Source: an uncultured Pelagibacteraceae bacterium
GTDB taxonomy: Bacteria; Pseudomonadota; Alphaproteobacteria; Pelagibacterales; Pelagibacteraceae
Length of the DNA stretch: 64,000 nucleotides
Direction of reading: 5' to 3'
Assembly: GCA_902579925.1 (NCBI GenBank)
Contig: CACHIS010000003.1
Coordinates: forward strand, 1 to 64,000
Below the pieces are notes generated by a model. It was given only the letters and a program-made list of their open reading frames with translations. It was not told the DNA's origin and made no database searches. Shown here in pieces: positions 34,628 to 43,967 of the stretch (its first letter is position 1; every line of letters begins with the position of its first letter). The position numbers and the translations under genes are program-made.

Positions 34628-35207
34628 GAAAATAATTTCTAACGTATTTAGATAATATATCTATCTCAATATTCACTAAGTCTGATTTGTTTAACATCGA
34701 TAGATTCGTCTCTTTATAAGTGTGTGGAATAATCCAAATTTGAAAACCTCTTTTAGTAACTTTTGATATAGTAAGTGAAATACCGTTCACACAAATTGAT
34801 GCCTTTTCAATAAGATTATTCCTTTCTTTTTTGGGAATTTCAAAATCAAAAAGGTAAGATTTATCAATCTTTGTTATATTCAAAATTTTTGCGACTGTAT
34901 CAACGTGGCCTTGGCATATATGACCAGAAATTTTTGTTCCGTATTTTAAAGGTAGTTCTAAATTAATTTTATCACTATTTTTCAAAAATTTAAATTTTGA
35001 CCGCGAAATGGTTTCTTTAGAAAGGTAAAACTCCATAATCTTTGATTTATATGAAATTAATGTCAAACAAACACCATCACAGGAAATTGATAAACCCATA
35101 TCCTTCTTTGAAATCTTTAGATTGCTTTTTATAAATAAATTTATACCTTTTAATCTTTTTTTTATTTTTGAAACAACGCCCTGATTATATATTATTCCAT
35201 TAAACAT
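34614..35207 (-). CDS. ribE: Riboflavin synthase alpha subunit
   Basis: A 197-residue riboflavin synthase built of two lumazine-binding repeats. The N-terminal MFNGIIYNQG, LSISCDGVCLTL in repeat 1 and SICVNGISLTIS in repeat 2 are diagnostic, with HICQGHVDTVAKI between them. It catalyses dismutation of two lumazine molecules to riboflavin. Gap to ribD is one base; overlap with ribBA is 14 bases. Confidence 0.95.
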   Translation of the reverse strand: MFNGIIYNQGVVSKIKKRLKGINLFIKSNLKISKKDMGLSISCDGVCLTLISYKSKIMEFYLSKETISRSKFKFLKNSDKINLELPLKYGTKISGHICQGHVDTVAKILNITKIDKSYLFDFEIPKKERNNLIEKASICVNGISLTISKVTKRGFQIWIIPHTYKETNLSMLNKSDLVNIEIDILSKYVRNYFHDKK

Positions 35208-35208
35208 A

Positions 35209-36315
35209 TTATTTCTTAAATAATGTAATTTTGTCTTTTCCTAATTTTAAATTTAATTTAATTTTTTTTTTATATTTTTCTCTTAATAAATCAAAATCAT
35301 TAAATTTCAAATAATCAGAGAATTTTGAGAGAGTTCTTTGACCTTTATACAAATAAAACTCATTAAAAACTCTTTTCTTTAAGAGATTATTAGTCAATAC
35401 ACCTCCTCCTTCAATCAATAAATTTCTACAACCTATTTTAAATAATTTTTTTAAAATATCTTGAAAATCAAAGTTTTTATCTTTGTTGACTTTTGACCTT
35501 ACAAGTAAAATCTTTTTTTTCTTAAAACTTAAAATTTTTGATTTACTTGCTTCGTTATAAAATATTATTGTATTATTTTTTTTTGCATTTGCAATTATGT
35601 ACTTATTGGGCTTACTATTTAGTTTATTATCTAGAATTATTCTTTTTGGCGAAAAACTTTCTAATCCTTTTAATCTACAGTTAAGTTTTGGGTTGTCTTT
35701 ATTTAACGTTCTATATGAGATTAAAATAGAATCGTTTTTGTATCTTAAAAGATGAGTGAATTTGTCTGAATAATTATTTGTAATTTTTCGTCTTTTGTTG
35801 CTATAAATAAGATCATTTCTAGAGACAGCAATCTTTCCTGTGACATATGGAAGTTTATTTTTTCTGTTAATACTATAAGATTTATAAAAATCTTTTGACA
35901 AACTTTTTAAAAGTCCTCTATTAACTTTTATTTTATTCTTAGTTAAAATTTTAAAACTTTTTCCTTTTACTTTTTTATCAATATCTTCAGTTGGATAATA
36001 AATTTGACTAATACCGCTCTCAATAATTTTCTTTGTGCATGGCGGTGTTTTTCCATAATGATTGCATGGTTCAAGTGTTACATACATTTTAGAACCATTT
36101 AAATTTTCATGGCAATCTTTAATTGCATTGTACTCAGCATGTGGTCTTCCACTTAAACCGGTTCGACCGACTGATATTATTTGATTTTTTTTAGTAATTA
36201 CACAACCTACGGCTGGATTATCTCCAGTAAGACCTTTGCGTGAACTTGCTAAATTAAAAGCAAGTTTCATTAAATGCTTATCTTGTAATGTAAATTTATC
36301 TTTTTTTGTAGACAT
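35209..36315 (-). CDS. ribD: Bifunctional riboflavin deaminase/reductase RibD
   Basis: A 368-residue two-domain enzyme. Residues 10-150 are the pyrimidine deaminase with the zinc motifs GRPHAEYNAI and PCNHYGKTPPC. Residues 155-368 are the NADPH-dependent reductase (LLIEGGGVLTNNLL near residue 310). It performs steps two and three of riboflavin synthesis. Its start lies 20 bases inside nrdR. The nrdR-ribD-ribE-ribBA-ribH order is standard for Alphaproteobacteria. Confidence 0.95.
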   Translation of the reverse strand: MSTKKDKFTLQDKHLMKLAFNLASSRKGLTGDNPAVGCVITKKNQIISVGRTGLSGRPHAEYNAIKDCHENLNGSKMYVTLEPCNHYGKTPPCTKKIIESGISQIYYPTEDIDKKVKGKSFKILTKNKIKVNRGLLKSLSKDFYKSYSINRKNKLPYVTGKIAVSRNDLIYSNKRRKITNNYSDKFTHLLRYKNDSILISYRTLNKDNPKLNCRLKGLESFSPKRIILDNKLNSKPNKYIIANAKKNNTIIFYNEASKSKILSFKKKKILLVRSKVNKDKNFDFQDILKKLFKIGCRNLLIEGGGVLTNNLLKKRVFNEFYLYKGQRTLSKFSDYLKFNDFDLLREKYKKKIKLNLKLGKDKITLFKK

Positions 36316-36754
36316 CTAATTTGTCCACAAATTGTACAAAATCTTTTTCTTCTCTAAAATTTCTGTATACAGAGGCAAAACGAACATAAGCGACAGGATC
36401 TAACTCTTTTAATCCTTCCATAACCATTGTTCCTATGGTATTAGACGAAATTTCGTTTTGACCTAAATCTTCCACTGATCTAGAGATTTTACTTATAAAC
36501 TTCTCAACCGTTTCTGTATCTAAAGGTCTCTTCTTTAAAGCAATGTAAATCGATTTTGCTAGTTTATCTCTATCGAATGATGACTTCCTTCCACTTTTTT
36601 TAACTACCATAAGTTCTCTATATTGAATTCTTTCAAATGTAGTAAATCTTTCACCACATACACATAATCTTCTTCTACGTATAGCAGTACCATCTTCAGT
36701 TGGACGAGAATCTACAACAGAAGTCTCACCTTTTTTTGCACAAGGACAAATCAT
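36296..36754 (-). CDS. nrdR: Transcriptional repressor NrdR
   Basis: A 152-residue NrdR with an N-terminal zinc ribbon (MICPCAKKGETSVVDSR, then RRRLCVCGERFTTFER) and an ATP-cone (VVKKSGRKSSFDRDKLAKSI). It represses ribonucleotide reductase genes according to ATP/dATP. The first ribbon half reads CPCAKK, with the spacing CxC rather than CxxC, a small departure from the usual CPxC. It lies 3 bases after glyA and overlaps ribD. Confidence 0.94.
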   Translation of the reverse strand: MICPCAKKGETSVVDSRPTEDGTAIRRRRLCVCGERFTTFERIQYRELMVVKKSGRKSSFDRDKLAKSIYIALKKRPLDTETVEKFISKISRSVEDLGQNEISSNTIGTMVMEGLKELDPVAYVRFASVYRNFREEKDFVQFVDKLDVYKKR

Positions 36755-36757
36755 GAA

Positions 36758-38065
36758 CTATAGATTCTTGTATATCGGGAACGATGAAGTTAAAGATATA
36801 ACTTCATTTTTTACTTCATTTTCTATTTTACTATTATCTGTTGGATTTTCTGATAGGCCTTTAATTGTTTTTGTAATTAATTCACCTACCGTTTTGAATT
36901 CATTTAAACCAAAACCTCTTGTAGTTGCCGCTTGAGTTCCAAGTCTTATACCAGAGGTAACCATTGGTTTTTCTGTATCGAATGGAATTCCATTTTTATT
37001 ACAAGTAATATTTGCCCTAGATAAACTTTCAGCTGCAAGGTTACCTTTTACGTTGTAAGGTCTTAAATCTACTAACATTAAATGTGTATCTGTTCCATTT
37101 GAATAAATTTTAAATCCGTTGTTTTTTAAAGTTTCTGCTAAAATTTTAGCATTAGCTAAAACCGTTTTTATGTAATCTTTAAACTCTGGTTGTAAAGCTT
37201 CAAGAAATCCTGCAGCTTTGGCTGCAATGATATGCATTAAAGGTCCACCTTGATAACCAGGAAATACAGCTGTATTAAATTTTTTAGCAAGATCCTCGTG
37301 GTTAGTTAAAATTATTCCACCCCTCGCACTTCTGAAAACTTTATGAGTTGTTGAAGTGACTACATGAGCATGATCACAAGGATTAGGGTAACCTTTGCCA
37401 GCAACTAAACCTGAAAAATGTGCCATATCTACCATTAAATAAGCACCGACTTGATCAGCAATTTTTCTAAATCTCTTAAAATCTATAACTCTTGAGTAAG
37501 CACTCCCACCAGCTATGATAAGTTTTGGTTTATGTTCTAATGCAAGTTTTTCAACATTATCGTAATCAATTAATTCAGATACTTTATCTACATCATAACC
37601 TATCGCATTAAACCATTTACCTGACATTGAAATTTTTAATCCATGGGTAATATGTCCACCAGAATTTAAACTCATCCCCATGAAAGTATCGCCAGGATTT
37701 AATAAAGCTAAAAAGACTGCACCGTTTGCTTGCGCGCCTGAATGTGGTTGAGAGTTAGCAAACTTACAATTAAATAATTTTTTTAATCTATCATTAGCAA
37801 GACTCTCCGCTACATCAACGTGCTCGCATCCATTATAATAACGTTTGCCAGGATAGCCTTCGGCATACTTATTAGTTAATACAGAACCCTGAGCTTCTAA
37901 TACGGCCTGTGAAACAATATTTTCTGACGCAATTAATTCAATATGTTGTTGCTGTCTTAAAAGTTCATCTTGAATAGCTTTATAAATTTCAGGATCTTTT
38001 ACAGATAAACTATCTTCAAAGAAACTTTTGTAGCTATCGTTCAAATAATTTTTTTCACTAGACAT
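36758..38065 (-). CDS. glyA: Serine hydroxymethyltransferase
   Basis: A 435-residue PLP enzyme interconverting serine and glycine with tetrahydrofolate. The [20 protein letters not shown]-type start, [12 protein letters not shown] and the PLP-lysine motif [15 protein letters not shown] are present. With the sarcosine oxidase locus it closes a C1-folate/glycine cycle important in SAR11 metabolism. It lies between rpiB (3-base gap) and nrdR. Confidence 0.97.
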   Translation of the reverse strand: MSSEKNYLNDSYKSFFEDSLSVKDPEIYKAIQDELLRQQQHIELIASENIVSQAVLEAQGSVLTNKYAEGYPGKRYYNGCEHVDVAESLANDRLKKLFNCKFANSQPHSGAQANGAVFLALLNPGDTFMGMSLNSGGHITHGLKISMSGKWFNAIGYDVDKVSELIDYDNVEKLALEHKPKLIIAGGSAYSRVIDFKRFRKIADQVGAYLMVDMAHFSGLVAGKGYPNPCDHAHVVTSTTHKVFRSARGGIILTNHEDLAKKFNTAVFPGYQGGPLMHIIAAKAAGFLEALQPEFKDYIKTVLANAKILAETLKNNGFKIYSNGTDTHLMLVDLRPYNVKGNLAAESLSRANITCNKNGIPFDTEKPMVTSGIRLGTQAATTRGFGLNEFKTVGELITKTIKGLSENPTDNSKIENEVKNEVISLTSSFPIYKNL

Positions 38066-38068
38066 AAT

Positions 38069-38494
38069 TTATATCTTTTTTATCCTTTTTAAGTGTCTGC
38101 CACCATCGAAATCTGTTTTTAAAAAAATACCCACAAATTTCAAGGCATTTTTTTTACTAATTAGCCTGGATCCCAATGTAATGATATTTGCATCATTATG
38201 CAATCTGGATAATTTTGTTGATTTTGCATTGAAACATTGTGCTGCACGTATGTTTTTATGCTTATTTGCCGCAATATTCATCCCAGTTCCAGATCCACAC
38301 ACTAGAATACCAACATTATTCTTATTAATTTTTACTTTTTTAGCTAATTTGTGGGCATAGTCTGGGTAATCAACTCTATCATCATTGATCGGGCCTAAGT
38401 CCTCAAATTTTAATTTTTTTTTTTTTAGTGAAATTTTAATGTCCTCTTTTAATTTAAATCCAGCATGATCAGATGAGATAAAAATTTTTTTCAA
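38069..38494 (-). CDS. rpiB: Ribose-5-phosphate isomerase B
   Basis: A 141-residue RpiB/LacA-family isomerase. SSDHAGFKLKEDIK at the N-terminus, VDYPDYAHKLA, and VCGSGTGMNIAANK with the catalytic cysteine are diagnostic. It interconverts ribose-5-phosphate and ribulose-5-phosphate; the latter is the substrate for DHBP synthase in the riboflavin operon downstream. It sits 1 base after the AspH-like gene. Confidence 0.95.
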   Translation of the reverse strand: MKKIFISSDHAGFKLKEDIKISLKKKKLKFEDLGPINDDRVDYPDYAHKLAKKVKINKNNVGILVCGSGTGMNIAANKHKNIRAAQCFNAKSTKLSRLHNDANIITLGSRLISKKNALKFVGIFLKTDFDGGRHLKRIKKI

Positions 38495-38495
38495 A

Positions 38496-39134
38496 TTAAT
38501 TAAATTTATAATCTAAAACACATGCAACTAAATGTATTCTATTCTCTTCACCACCATTAAATGCATTGTGATATTTTGTGTTATTTGTAATCCAAACTGA
38601 TCCATCAGCTGGCATGTGCTGAGCTACATTGTCTATAACCATTATACACCCTGGATTAGTAATAATGGGTATATGTAATCTTGGTTCTGGATCTCTATGC
38701 CAACTCAAAGTGGATCGAGGTTCTTTGAGTAGAATTCTCATTCTACCTAATTTATACTTAGCTGATAAAACATCATACACATGTTTAAAATATGTGTTTT
38801 CATAATCTTTTATGAACTCAGAATAAGCTGACTCATCAATTGTTTGATCTCTTACAACCTCTTTGCCTGACTTGTCAGGTTTCGTCCAATACACACCTCT
38901 TGCTTTATTTCCTTTTATAGAGTCTGGATCACCAGGTATTTGTGTTAAGGATATAGCTCCAAAATGAGTAACACCTGCATCTTCAAATTTTTTAATTTGA
39001 ATTATTTGATTATAAGCTTCTTGAAGTTTTAATATATCAAATTTAAGTTCTTGTTTTTGAAAGTCTCTAAAATCCAAAACTCTCTCATTTTTTTTTATAT
39101 TTAAATCTATAACTTTTGTATTTTTTATTTCCAT
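38496..39134 (-). CDS. Aspartyl/asparaginyl beta-hydroxylase-like dioxygenase
   Basis: A 212-residue iron/2-oxoglutarate oxygenase of the Asp/Asn hydroxylase family. The iron facial triad is seen as WHRDPEP (HxD) near residue 141 and the later KYHNAFNGG histidine, followed by an Arg (ENRIHLV) that would hold 2-oxoglutarate. No signal peptide or membrane segment is present, so it is cytosolic. The substrate is unknown; a ribosomal or other protein residue is possible. It heads the long minus-strand rpiB-glyA-nrdR-rib run. Confidence 0.83.
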   Translation of the reverse strand: MEIKNTKVIDLNIKKNERVLDFRDFQKQELKFDILKLQEAYNQIIQIKKFEDAGVTHFGAISLTQIPGDPDSIKGNKARGVYWTKPDKSGKEVVRDQTIDESAYSEFIKDYENTYFKHVYDVLSAKYKLGRMRILLKEPRSTLSWHRDPEPRLHIPIITNPGCIMVIDNVAQHMPADGSVWITNNTKYHNAFNGGEENRIHLVACVLDYKFN

Positions 39135-39207
39135 CTTGATTGCTTTGTATTCTTTTTGTTATATATGTGTATATTACATTTGTCGCATATTTTAAATATA
39201 TATAGTT

Positions 39208-40197
39208 ATGATTACAGGAAAATATCCCAATTTAAGACTAAGAAGAAGCAGAAGAAACAATTGGTCTAGAAGACTAATAGCTGAAAATAATTTATCTGCA
39301 AGTGACTTTATTTTGCCGATATTTCTTACTGAAGGGAAAAATAAGATACAATCGATTAAATCTATGCCTCATGTTAATAGATACTCTATTAATAACTTAG
39401 GTGGAATTTTAGATCGTGCTATAAAAAATAAGATACCAATGGTTGCTTTATTCCCACATACATCAATAAAATTAAAAAATAATTTAGGCAGTGAGTCCTT
39501 AAATGAGAATAATTTAGTTTGTAAAGCTATAAGGTATATAAAAAATAGATATAAAGATAAAATTGGAATAATGTGTGATGTCGCTTTAGATCCTTATACA
39601 TCACACGGACACGATGGTATTTTAAAATCTGGATATGTTTTAAATGATGAAACTATAGAGATATTGATAAATCAATCTTTGTTGCAAGCTCAAATGGGCT
39701 GCGATGTACTAGCACCATCTGATATGATGGATGGAAGAATTGGTAAAATTAGAAAAGAATTAGATAAAAAAAATTTTAAGAATGTCCAATTACTCTCATA
39801 TGCTGTAAAATATTCATCTAGTTTTTATGGACCATTTAGGGATGCTGTAGGATCAAAAATTGCTTTAAAGGGAAATAAAAAGACTTACCAAATGGACTAT
39901 AGAAATAGCGATGAAGCTCTTAGAGAAGTTGCTTTAGATATAAAAGAGGGAGCTGATATGGTTATGGTTAAACCAGGTTTACCATACCTAGATGTAATAA
40001 AATCAGTTAAAGAAAAATTTAAAATTCCTGTATTTGCTTACCAGGTTTCTGGAGAATACAGCATGTTATCTAATGCAGTTAATAAAAAAATTATAGGAAA
40101 AGAGGCTATTTATGAAAATTTAATGAGCTTTAAAAGAGCTGGAGCAAATGCGATTGTTAGTTATTATGCTGACAAATTAAATGAAATTTTAACCTGA
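39208..40197 (+). CDS. hemB: Delta-aminolevulinic acid dehydratase
   Basis: A 329-residue porphobilinogen synthase. The metal-site segment CDVALDPYTSHGHDG has Asp and Ala in place of the zinc cysteines, so this is the magnesium-type enzyme. The Schiff-base lysines are in YAVKYSSSFYGPFRDA-type context and MVKPGLPYLDVI. It condenses two 5-aminolevulinates for haem. Divergent from the AspH gene; its end overlaps convergent recO by 9 bases. Confidence 0.96.
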   Translation: MITGKYPNLRLRRSRRNNWSRRLIAENNLSASDFILPIFLTEGKNKIQSIKSMPHVNRYSINNLGGILDRAIKNKIPMVALFPHTSIKLKNNLGSESLNENNLVCKAIRYIKNRYKDKIGIMCDVALDPYTSHGHDGILKSGYVLNDETIEILINQSLLQAQMGCDVLAPSDMMDGRIGKIRKELDKKNFKNVQLLSYAVKYSSSFYGPFRDAVGSKIALKGNKKTYQMDYRNSDEALREVALDIKEGADMVMVKPGLPYLDVIKSVKEKFKIPVFAYQVSGEYSMLSNAVNKKIIGKEAIYENLMSFKRAGANAIVSYYADKLNEILT

Positions 40198-40878
40198 TAG
40201 CTTAATAGATTCTATAAAATGAGTTCTACTAATTGGATAATTTAAATTATTAGGTTGCAGAATATTTTTTTCTAAAAAATCACTTACTAATTTTAATCCT
40301 TTTAGGAGTGTATTTAAATCATGCACATGAAGATTTTTATCAATCAAAAAATTTGGTACTACTTTTTTTTCATTTTTAGACTTAACAACATATATAGTTT
40401 TATTATCAATTAATTCTTTGGTAACTAGACTATTTAATTCTAGATCAAATCCTAGAACTTTAAGTAGCTCCAATTCCCAAAAAATATAATCTTTTAACCA
40501 TTCATCCTTTGAAATGATGTAATAGAATTTTTCAATAAGACCAAAAATATTTATATTTGACTGGGACTCAGCAGTTAGTAAACGAACTAAATTCATTACA
40601 GAATATATACAGGTAATTTTTTCACGATGTTCAAAATATATAGGTGAAAACGCATTTTGAATTTCTAATTTAAAATAACCCATTCTATTTTCAGATTTTG
40701 AGTTATAATTCACATGTAGCTGGTTTCCAATTTGAAGATAATTTTTTATTTTCTTTGAGGTTCCTCCAAAAACTAATCCTGTTACCTTACCATGATTCCT
40801 TGTGTAAATTTCTGAAATAAGTGAATTTTCATTATACTTATTTTTAGAAACCAAAAAACCTGTGTCATCCCATTTCAT
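40189..40878 (-). CDS. recO: DNA repair protein RecO
   Basis: A 229-residue RecO, mediator for RecA loading in gap repair. The N-terminal OB-fold (WDDTGFLVSKNKYNENSLIS, HGKVTGLVFGG) is clear; the C-terminal helical domain has no zinc-finger cysteine cluster. It directly follows rnc with a one-base overlap; the era GTPase gene that usually lies between rnc and recO is missing here. Confidence 0.9.
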   Translation of the reverse strand: MKWDDTGFLVSKNKYNENSLISEIYTRNHGKVTGLVFGGTSKKIKNYLQIGNQLHVNYNSKSENRMGYFKLEIQNAFSPIYFEHREKITCIYSVMNLVRLLTAESQSNINIFGLIEKFYYIISKDEWLKDYIFWELELLKVLGFDLELNSLVTKELIDNKTIYVVKSKNEKKVVPNFLIDKNLHVHDLNTLLKGLKLVSDFLEKNILQPNNLNYPISRTHFIESIKLSG

Positions 40879-41543
40879 TATTTAAAATTCTTTTCTAAAC
40901 AAAGTAATGCAGCACTCTGTTCAGCTTCTTTTTTGGATTTGCCTTCGCCATTAAAAAATTTTGTGTTATCTAATTTCACCGCAACCTTAAAAATAGGTTT
41001 ATGTCTCGGTCCAGTGTTGGATATAGTCTTATAGATAGGGAGTTTCTTAAATTTTTTTAAAGAAAATTCTTGAAGTTTCGTTTTTGCATCAATTTGAGTA
41101 ATTGCACTTTTTTTAATTTTTTCTCTCCATAATTCCAAAATTATTTTTTCAGTTATATTAAGGCCTTTTTCTAAATATATTGCCCCAATTAAAGCTTCGC
41201 AACTGTCAGATATAACTTTATCTTCGATATTAATGGATTTATTTTTTGGATTAAAAACTAAGATGTAGTTTTTCAAATTAATGTATTCAGCTATTTCTAA
41301 GCACGCTTTTTTATTTACTAAAGATGCGTACTTTTTATCTAAGATACCCTCTTTTTCATTAGGATATATCTCCAAAAGTTTTTTAGCGATTATTAATCCT
41401 AATACTCTATCACCTAAAAATTCCATTTTTTCATTATTGTTTAATTTGTTAAAACTCTTGTGAGTAAGACTGGTAATAAGTAAATTTTTATTTTTAAACT
41501 TAACATTTATTTTTTTTTCAAGTTTAGAGTAGTCAATTTTCAT
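40878..41543 (-). CDS. rnc: Ribonuclease III
   Basis: A 221-residue dsRNA endonuclease. The catalytic signature NEKMEFLGDRVLGLI (about residues 37-51) has the required Glu and Asp, and a second acidic site lies in DSCEALIGAIYLEKG. Residues 150-221 are a dsRNA-binding domain (KTKLQEFSLKK, GKSKKEAEQSAALLC). It processes rRNA and mRNAs. It overlaps lepB and recO by one base each. Confidence 0.96.
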   Translation of the reverse strand: MKIDYSKLEKKINVKFKNKNLLITSLTHKSFNKLNNNEKMEFLGDRVLGLIIAKKLLEIYPNEKEGILDKKYASLVNKKACLEIAEYINLKNYILVFNPKNKSINIEDKVISDSCEALIGAIYLEKGLNITEKIILELWREKIKKSAITQIDAKTKLQEFSLKKFKKLPIYKTISNTGPRHKPIFKVAVKLDNTKFFNGEGKSKKEAEQSAALLCLEKNFK

Positions 41544-42277
41544 TAGATAATCTTTTTTAAAAATCTATCAAAACGAATAGATTTATTCCATTTCCAGAAT
41601 TCAAATATACTTCCTACTAATATATCAGATGAAAAAAAGATAAATCTCGCTTTTCCAACAAGATTGTTTTTATGTACGTAACCTACACTTGTTAAGAATC
41701 TACTATCTTTAGAACAATCTCTATTGTCCCCTAAGAAAAAATAATGCTCCTCAGGAACAGTAAATATATCAGAATTCTTAAAGGTAAAATTTTTAAGATA
41801 CACTGTTTTATGTAACTTTCCATTAGGTAGTTTTTCCTCAAATGTAATAACATTAATTTTTTTATTCCCACAAAATATTGTGTCAGTTTCAGATTTTTTA
41901 GATTTTAGAATCTCATTATTATTTATAAATAAATTTGAATCTATGAATTGAATTCGGTCGCCTGGGACTCCAATTAATCTTTTAATGTAATCAGTTCTGT
42001 TGTCTGCCGGTGTTTTAAAAACTACAACATCTCCTCTTTCTGGTTCAGTAAATAAAATTCTATTATTAAAAATAGGAGGACTAAAAGGAAAAGAATGTTT
42101 GCTATAACCATAAGAATATTTGGTTACAAAAAGTCTATCCCCCACTAAAAGGTTAGGTTCCATAGATGAGGATGGAATATAAAAGGGTTGAATAAAAATA
42201 GATCTTATCAAAACAGCAATAATAAGTGCATATAAAAGTGTTTTAAGATTTTCTGAGATAAATTTTTTATTAAACAT
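41543..42277 (-). CDS. lepB: Signal peptidase I
   Basis: A 244-residue membrane-anchored serine protease removing signal peptides. The N-terminal helix is residues 10-28. The catalytic serine lies in IPSSSMEPNL, the general-base lysine in DYIKRLIGVPGD, and GDNRDCSKDSR is the conserved third box. It overlaps acpS by 8 bases. Confidence 0.96.
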   Translation of the reverse strand: MFNKKFISENLKTLLYALIIAVLIRSIFIQPFYIPSSSMEPNLLVGDRLFVTKYSYGYSKHSFPFSPPIFNNRILFTEPERGDVVVFKTPADNRTDYIKRLIGVPGDRIQFIDSNLFINNNEILKSKKSETDTIFCGNKKINVITFEEKLPNGKLHKTVYLKNFTFKNSDIFTVPEEHYFFLGDNRDCSKDSRFLTSVGYVHKNNLVGKARFIFFSSDILVGSIFEFWKWNKSIRFDRFLKKII

Positions 42278-42662
42278 TTTTTGTTTGTATCATTGTAAAA
42301 GCTATTGAATAATGTTTTTCATCTGAAACAGATAAGAAAATATCAAAATTCTTTACTTTTTGATTTTTTAAGATTAATTTTTTTAATTTTTGGTTCACTC
42401 TATAATAGGGTTTTCCTAAATTATCATTTAAGATTTCAATATCTTTAAAATTCAAACCCTCTCTAAAACCGGTTCCAAGAGCTTTAGAAAATGCCTCTTT
42501 GGCTGCAAATTTTTTTGCATAATAAGATGCTTTATTTTTTATATGTTTTGAATTTTTAATCTCTAGTAAAGTGAATAATCTTAAAAGAAAATTTTTATTT
42601 TTAATGGACTCTTTTATTCTATCATTTTTAATTATATCAACGCCAATACCTAGTATCTTCAT
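42270..42662 (-). CDS. acpS: Holo-[acyl-carrier-protein] synthase
   Basis: A 130-residue phosphopantetheinyl transferase. GIGVDIIKNDRI and KFAAKEAFSKALGTG are the two metal/CoA motifs. It activates acyl carrier protein for fatty acid synthesis. It lies one base after pdxJ and overlaps lepB, in the standard pdxJ-acpS-lepB order. Confidence 0.95.
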   Translation of the reverse strand: MKILGIGVDIIKNDRIKESIKNKNFLLRLFTLLEIKNSKHIKNKASYYAKKFAAKEAFSKALGTGFREGLNFKDIEILNDNLGKPYYRVNQKLKKLILKNQKVKNFDIFLSVSDEKHYSIAFTMIQTKNV

Positions 42663-42663
42663 G

Positions 42664-43383
42664 CTAACTCTTAATAATTTTTTTGAATTTTTTGATCACA
42701 TTAGCAAAACCAAAAAAAATTGATTCTCCAATTATAAAATGACCAATATTAAATTCTTTTATTTCATTGATCCTTGATAATATTTTTGTTGATTTGTAAT
42801 CCAAACCGTGACCAGCATGAACTTCAATACCGTTTTTTGCAGCTAAGATAGAGCAATTTTTAATTTTTGATAATTCTTTATTGTAATTTTTTTTTGATTT
42901 AATTAAATTAGCAAAATAGCCTGTATGTATTTCAATACAATCAGCCCCAATATCTTTGGATAATTTGATATCTTTTATTTTAGGATTAATAAATAAACTT
43001 GTTCTTATTTTTTTTTGTTTAAATTTCGATACTATGTCTTTAAGTTTTTTTTTATTAGAAAAAAGATTTAGTCCTCCTTCTGTTGTAATTTCATTTCTAT
43101 TTTCAGGTACTATACAAATATACTTTGGTTTGATTTTTAGAGCATTTTTAACAATACGTTTATTTGTCGAAATCTCTAAATTGACATTAAGTTTTTTTAT
43201 TGAACAAATTCTCTTTGCATCTAAATCTCTTATATGTCTTCTATCTTCACGTAAGTGAATAGTTATTGAATCTGCTCCCTTTTTTTTTACAAAGAGAGCT
43301 GCCTTATAAGGATCAGGATGAGACTCACCTCTGGCGTTTCTTACAGTAGCTACATGGTCGATGTTTACTCCTAGACGTTTCAC
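42664..43383 (-). CDS. pdxJ: Pyridoxine 5'-phosphate synthase
   Basis: A 239-residue TIM-barrel PdxJ. RLGVNIDHVATVRNARG at the start, ITIHLREDRRHIRDLD, and the C-terminal HAGHGLDYKS and NIGHFIIGESIFFG are diagnostic. It makes pyridoxine phosphate from deoxyxylulose phosphate and aminoacetone phosphate. It overlaps pyrE by 4 bases. Confidence 0.96.
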   Translation of the reverse strand: MKRLGVNIDHVATVRNARGESHPDPYKAALFVKKKGADSITIHLREDRRHIRDLDAKRICSIKKLNVNLEISTNKRIVKNALKIKPKYICIVPENRNEITTEGGLNLFSNKKKLKDIVSKFKQKKIRTSLFINPKIKDIKLSKDIGADCIEIHTGYFANLIKSKKNYNKELSKIKNCSILAAKNGIEVHAGHGLDYKSTKILSRINEIKEFNIGHFIIGESIFFGFANVIKKFKKIIKS

Positions 43384-43967
43384 TTTATAAATCGACTTCC
43401 TGGTTTAGATATGGGGATTGATTTTAATTCCTTTGGTAAATTTTTTAATTTAAAAGTAGGTACATTAATTTTAAGGTGAGAGACGATCTTCATTTTTATT
43501 TTAAGTGTTTTTTTTGTTGATCTATCAATAATAGACGCAAAACCTATTACGGAAGCTTTGAACTTTTTAACAAGTTGTGCACATTCCATGCTCGATTTTC
43601 CAGTAGTAATAACGTCTTCAACAATTAAGACTTTAGAACCTTTTCTAATATTAAAACCTCTTCTTAATCTAAATTTACTTTTAACTCTCTCACAAAATAT
43701 TGTTTCCTTATTTAAAAGTCTTCCAATTTCATAACCTATTATTATACCACCCATAGCTGGTGCTAGAATAAGATCAAATTTTTTAAAATTTTTTTTAATT
43801 TTTTTTGACAGAGATTTGCAAATTTTTTCTGCTTTTTTTGGGAAACTTAATAGTTTCGCACATTGAACATATTTTGAAGAATGTAATCCTGAAGATAAAA
43901 CAAAATGTCCTTCAAGTAACGCATCAGTCTTTCTTAAAATATCTAAGGATTTTTTGTGTGAAAGCAT
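43380..43967 (-). CDS. pyrE: Orotate phosphoribosyltransferase
   Basis: A 195-residue PRTase of pyrimidine synthesis. The PRPP-binding loop KVLIVEDVITTGKSSMECAQ-type sequence is present, as are GHFVLSSGLHSSKYVQCAKL and APAMGGIIIGYEIG. The start ATG lies 44 bases inside relA; the N-terminus matches homologs from its first residues, so the overlap seems real. It overlaps pdxJ by 4 bases. Confidence 0.94.
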   Translation of the reverse strand: MLSHKKSLDILRKTDALLEGHFVLSSGLHSSKYVQCAKLLSFPKKAEKICKSLSKKIKKNFKKFDLILAPAMGGIIIGYEIGRLLNKETIFCERVKSKFRLRRGFNIRKGSKVLIVEDVITTGKSSMECAQLVKKFKASVIGFASIIDRSTKKTLKIKMKIVSHLKINVPTFKLKNLPKELKSIPISKPGSRFIK

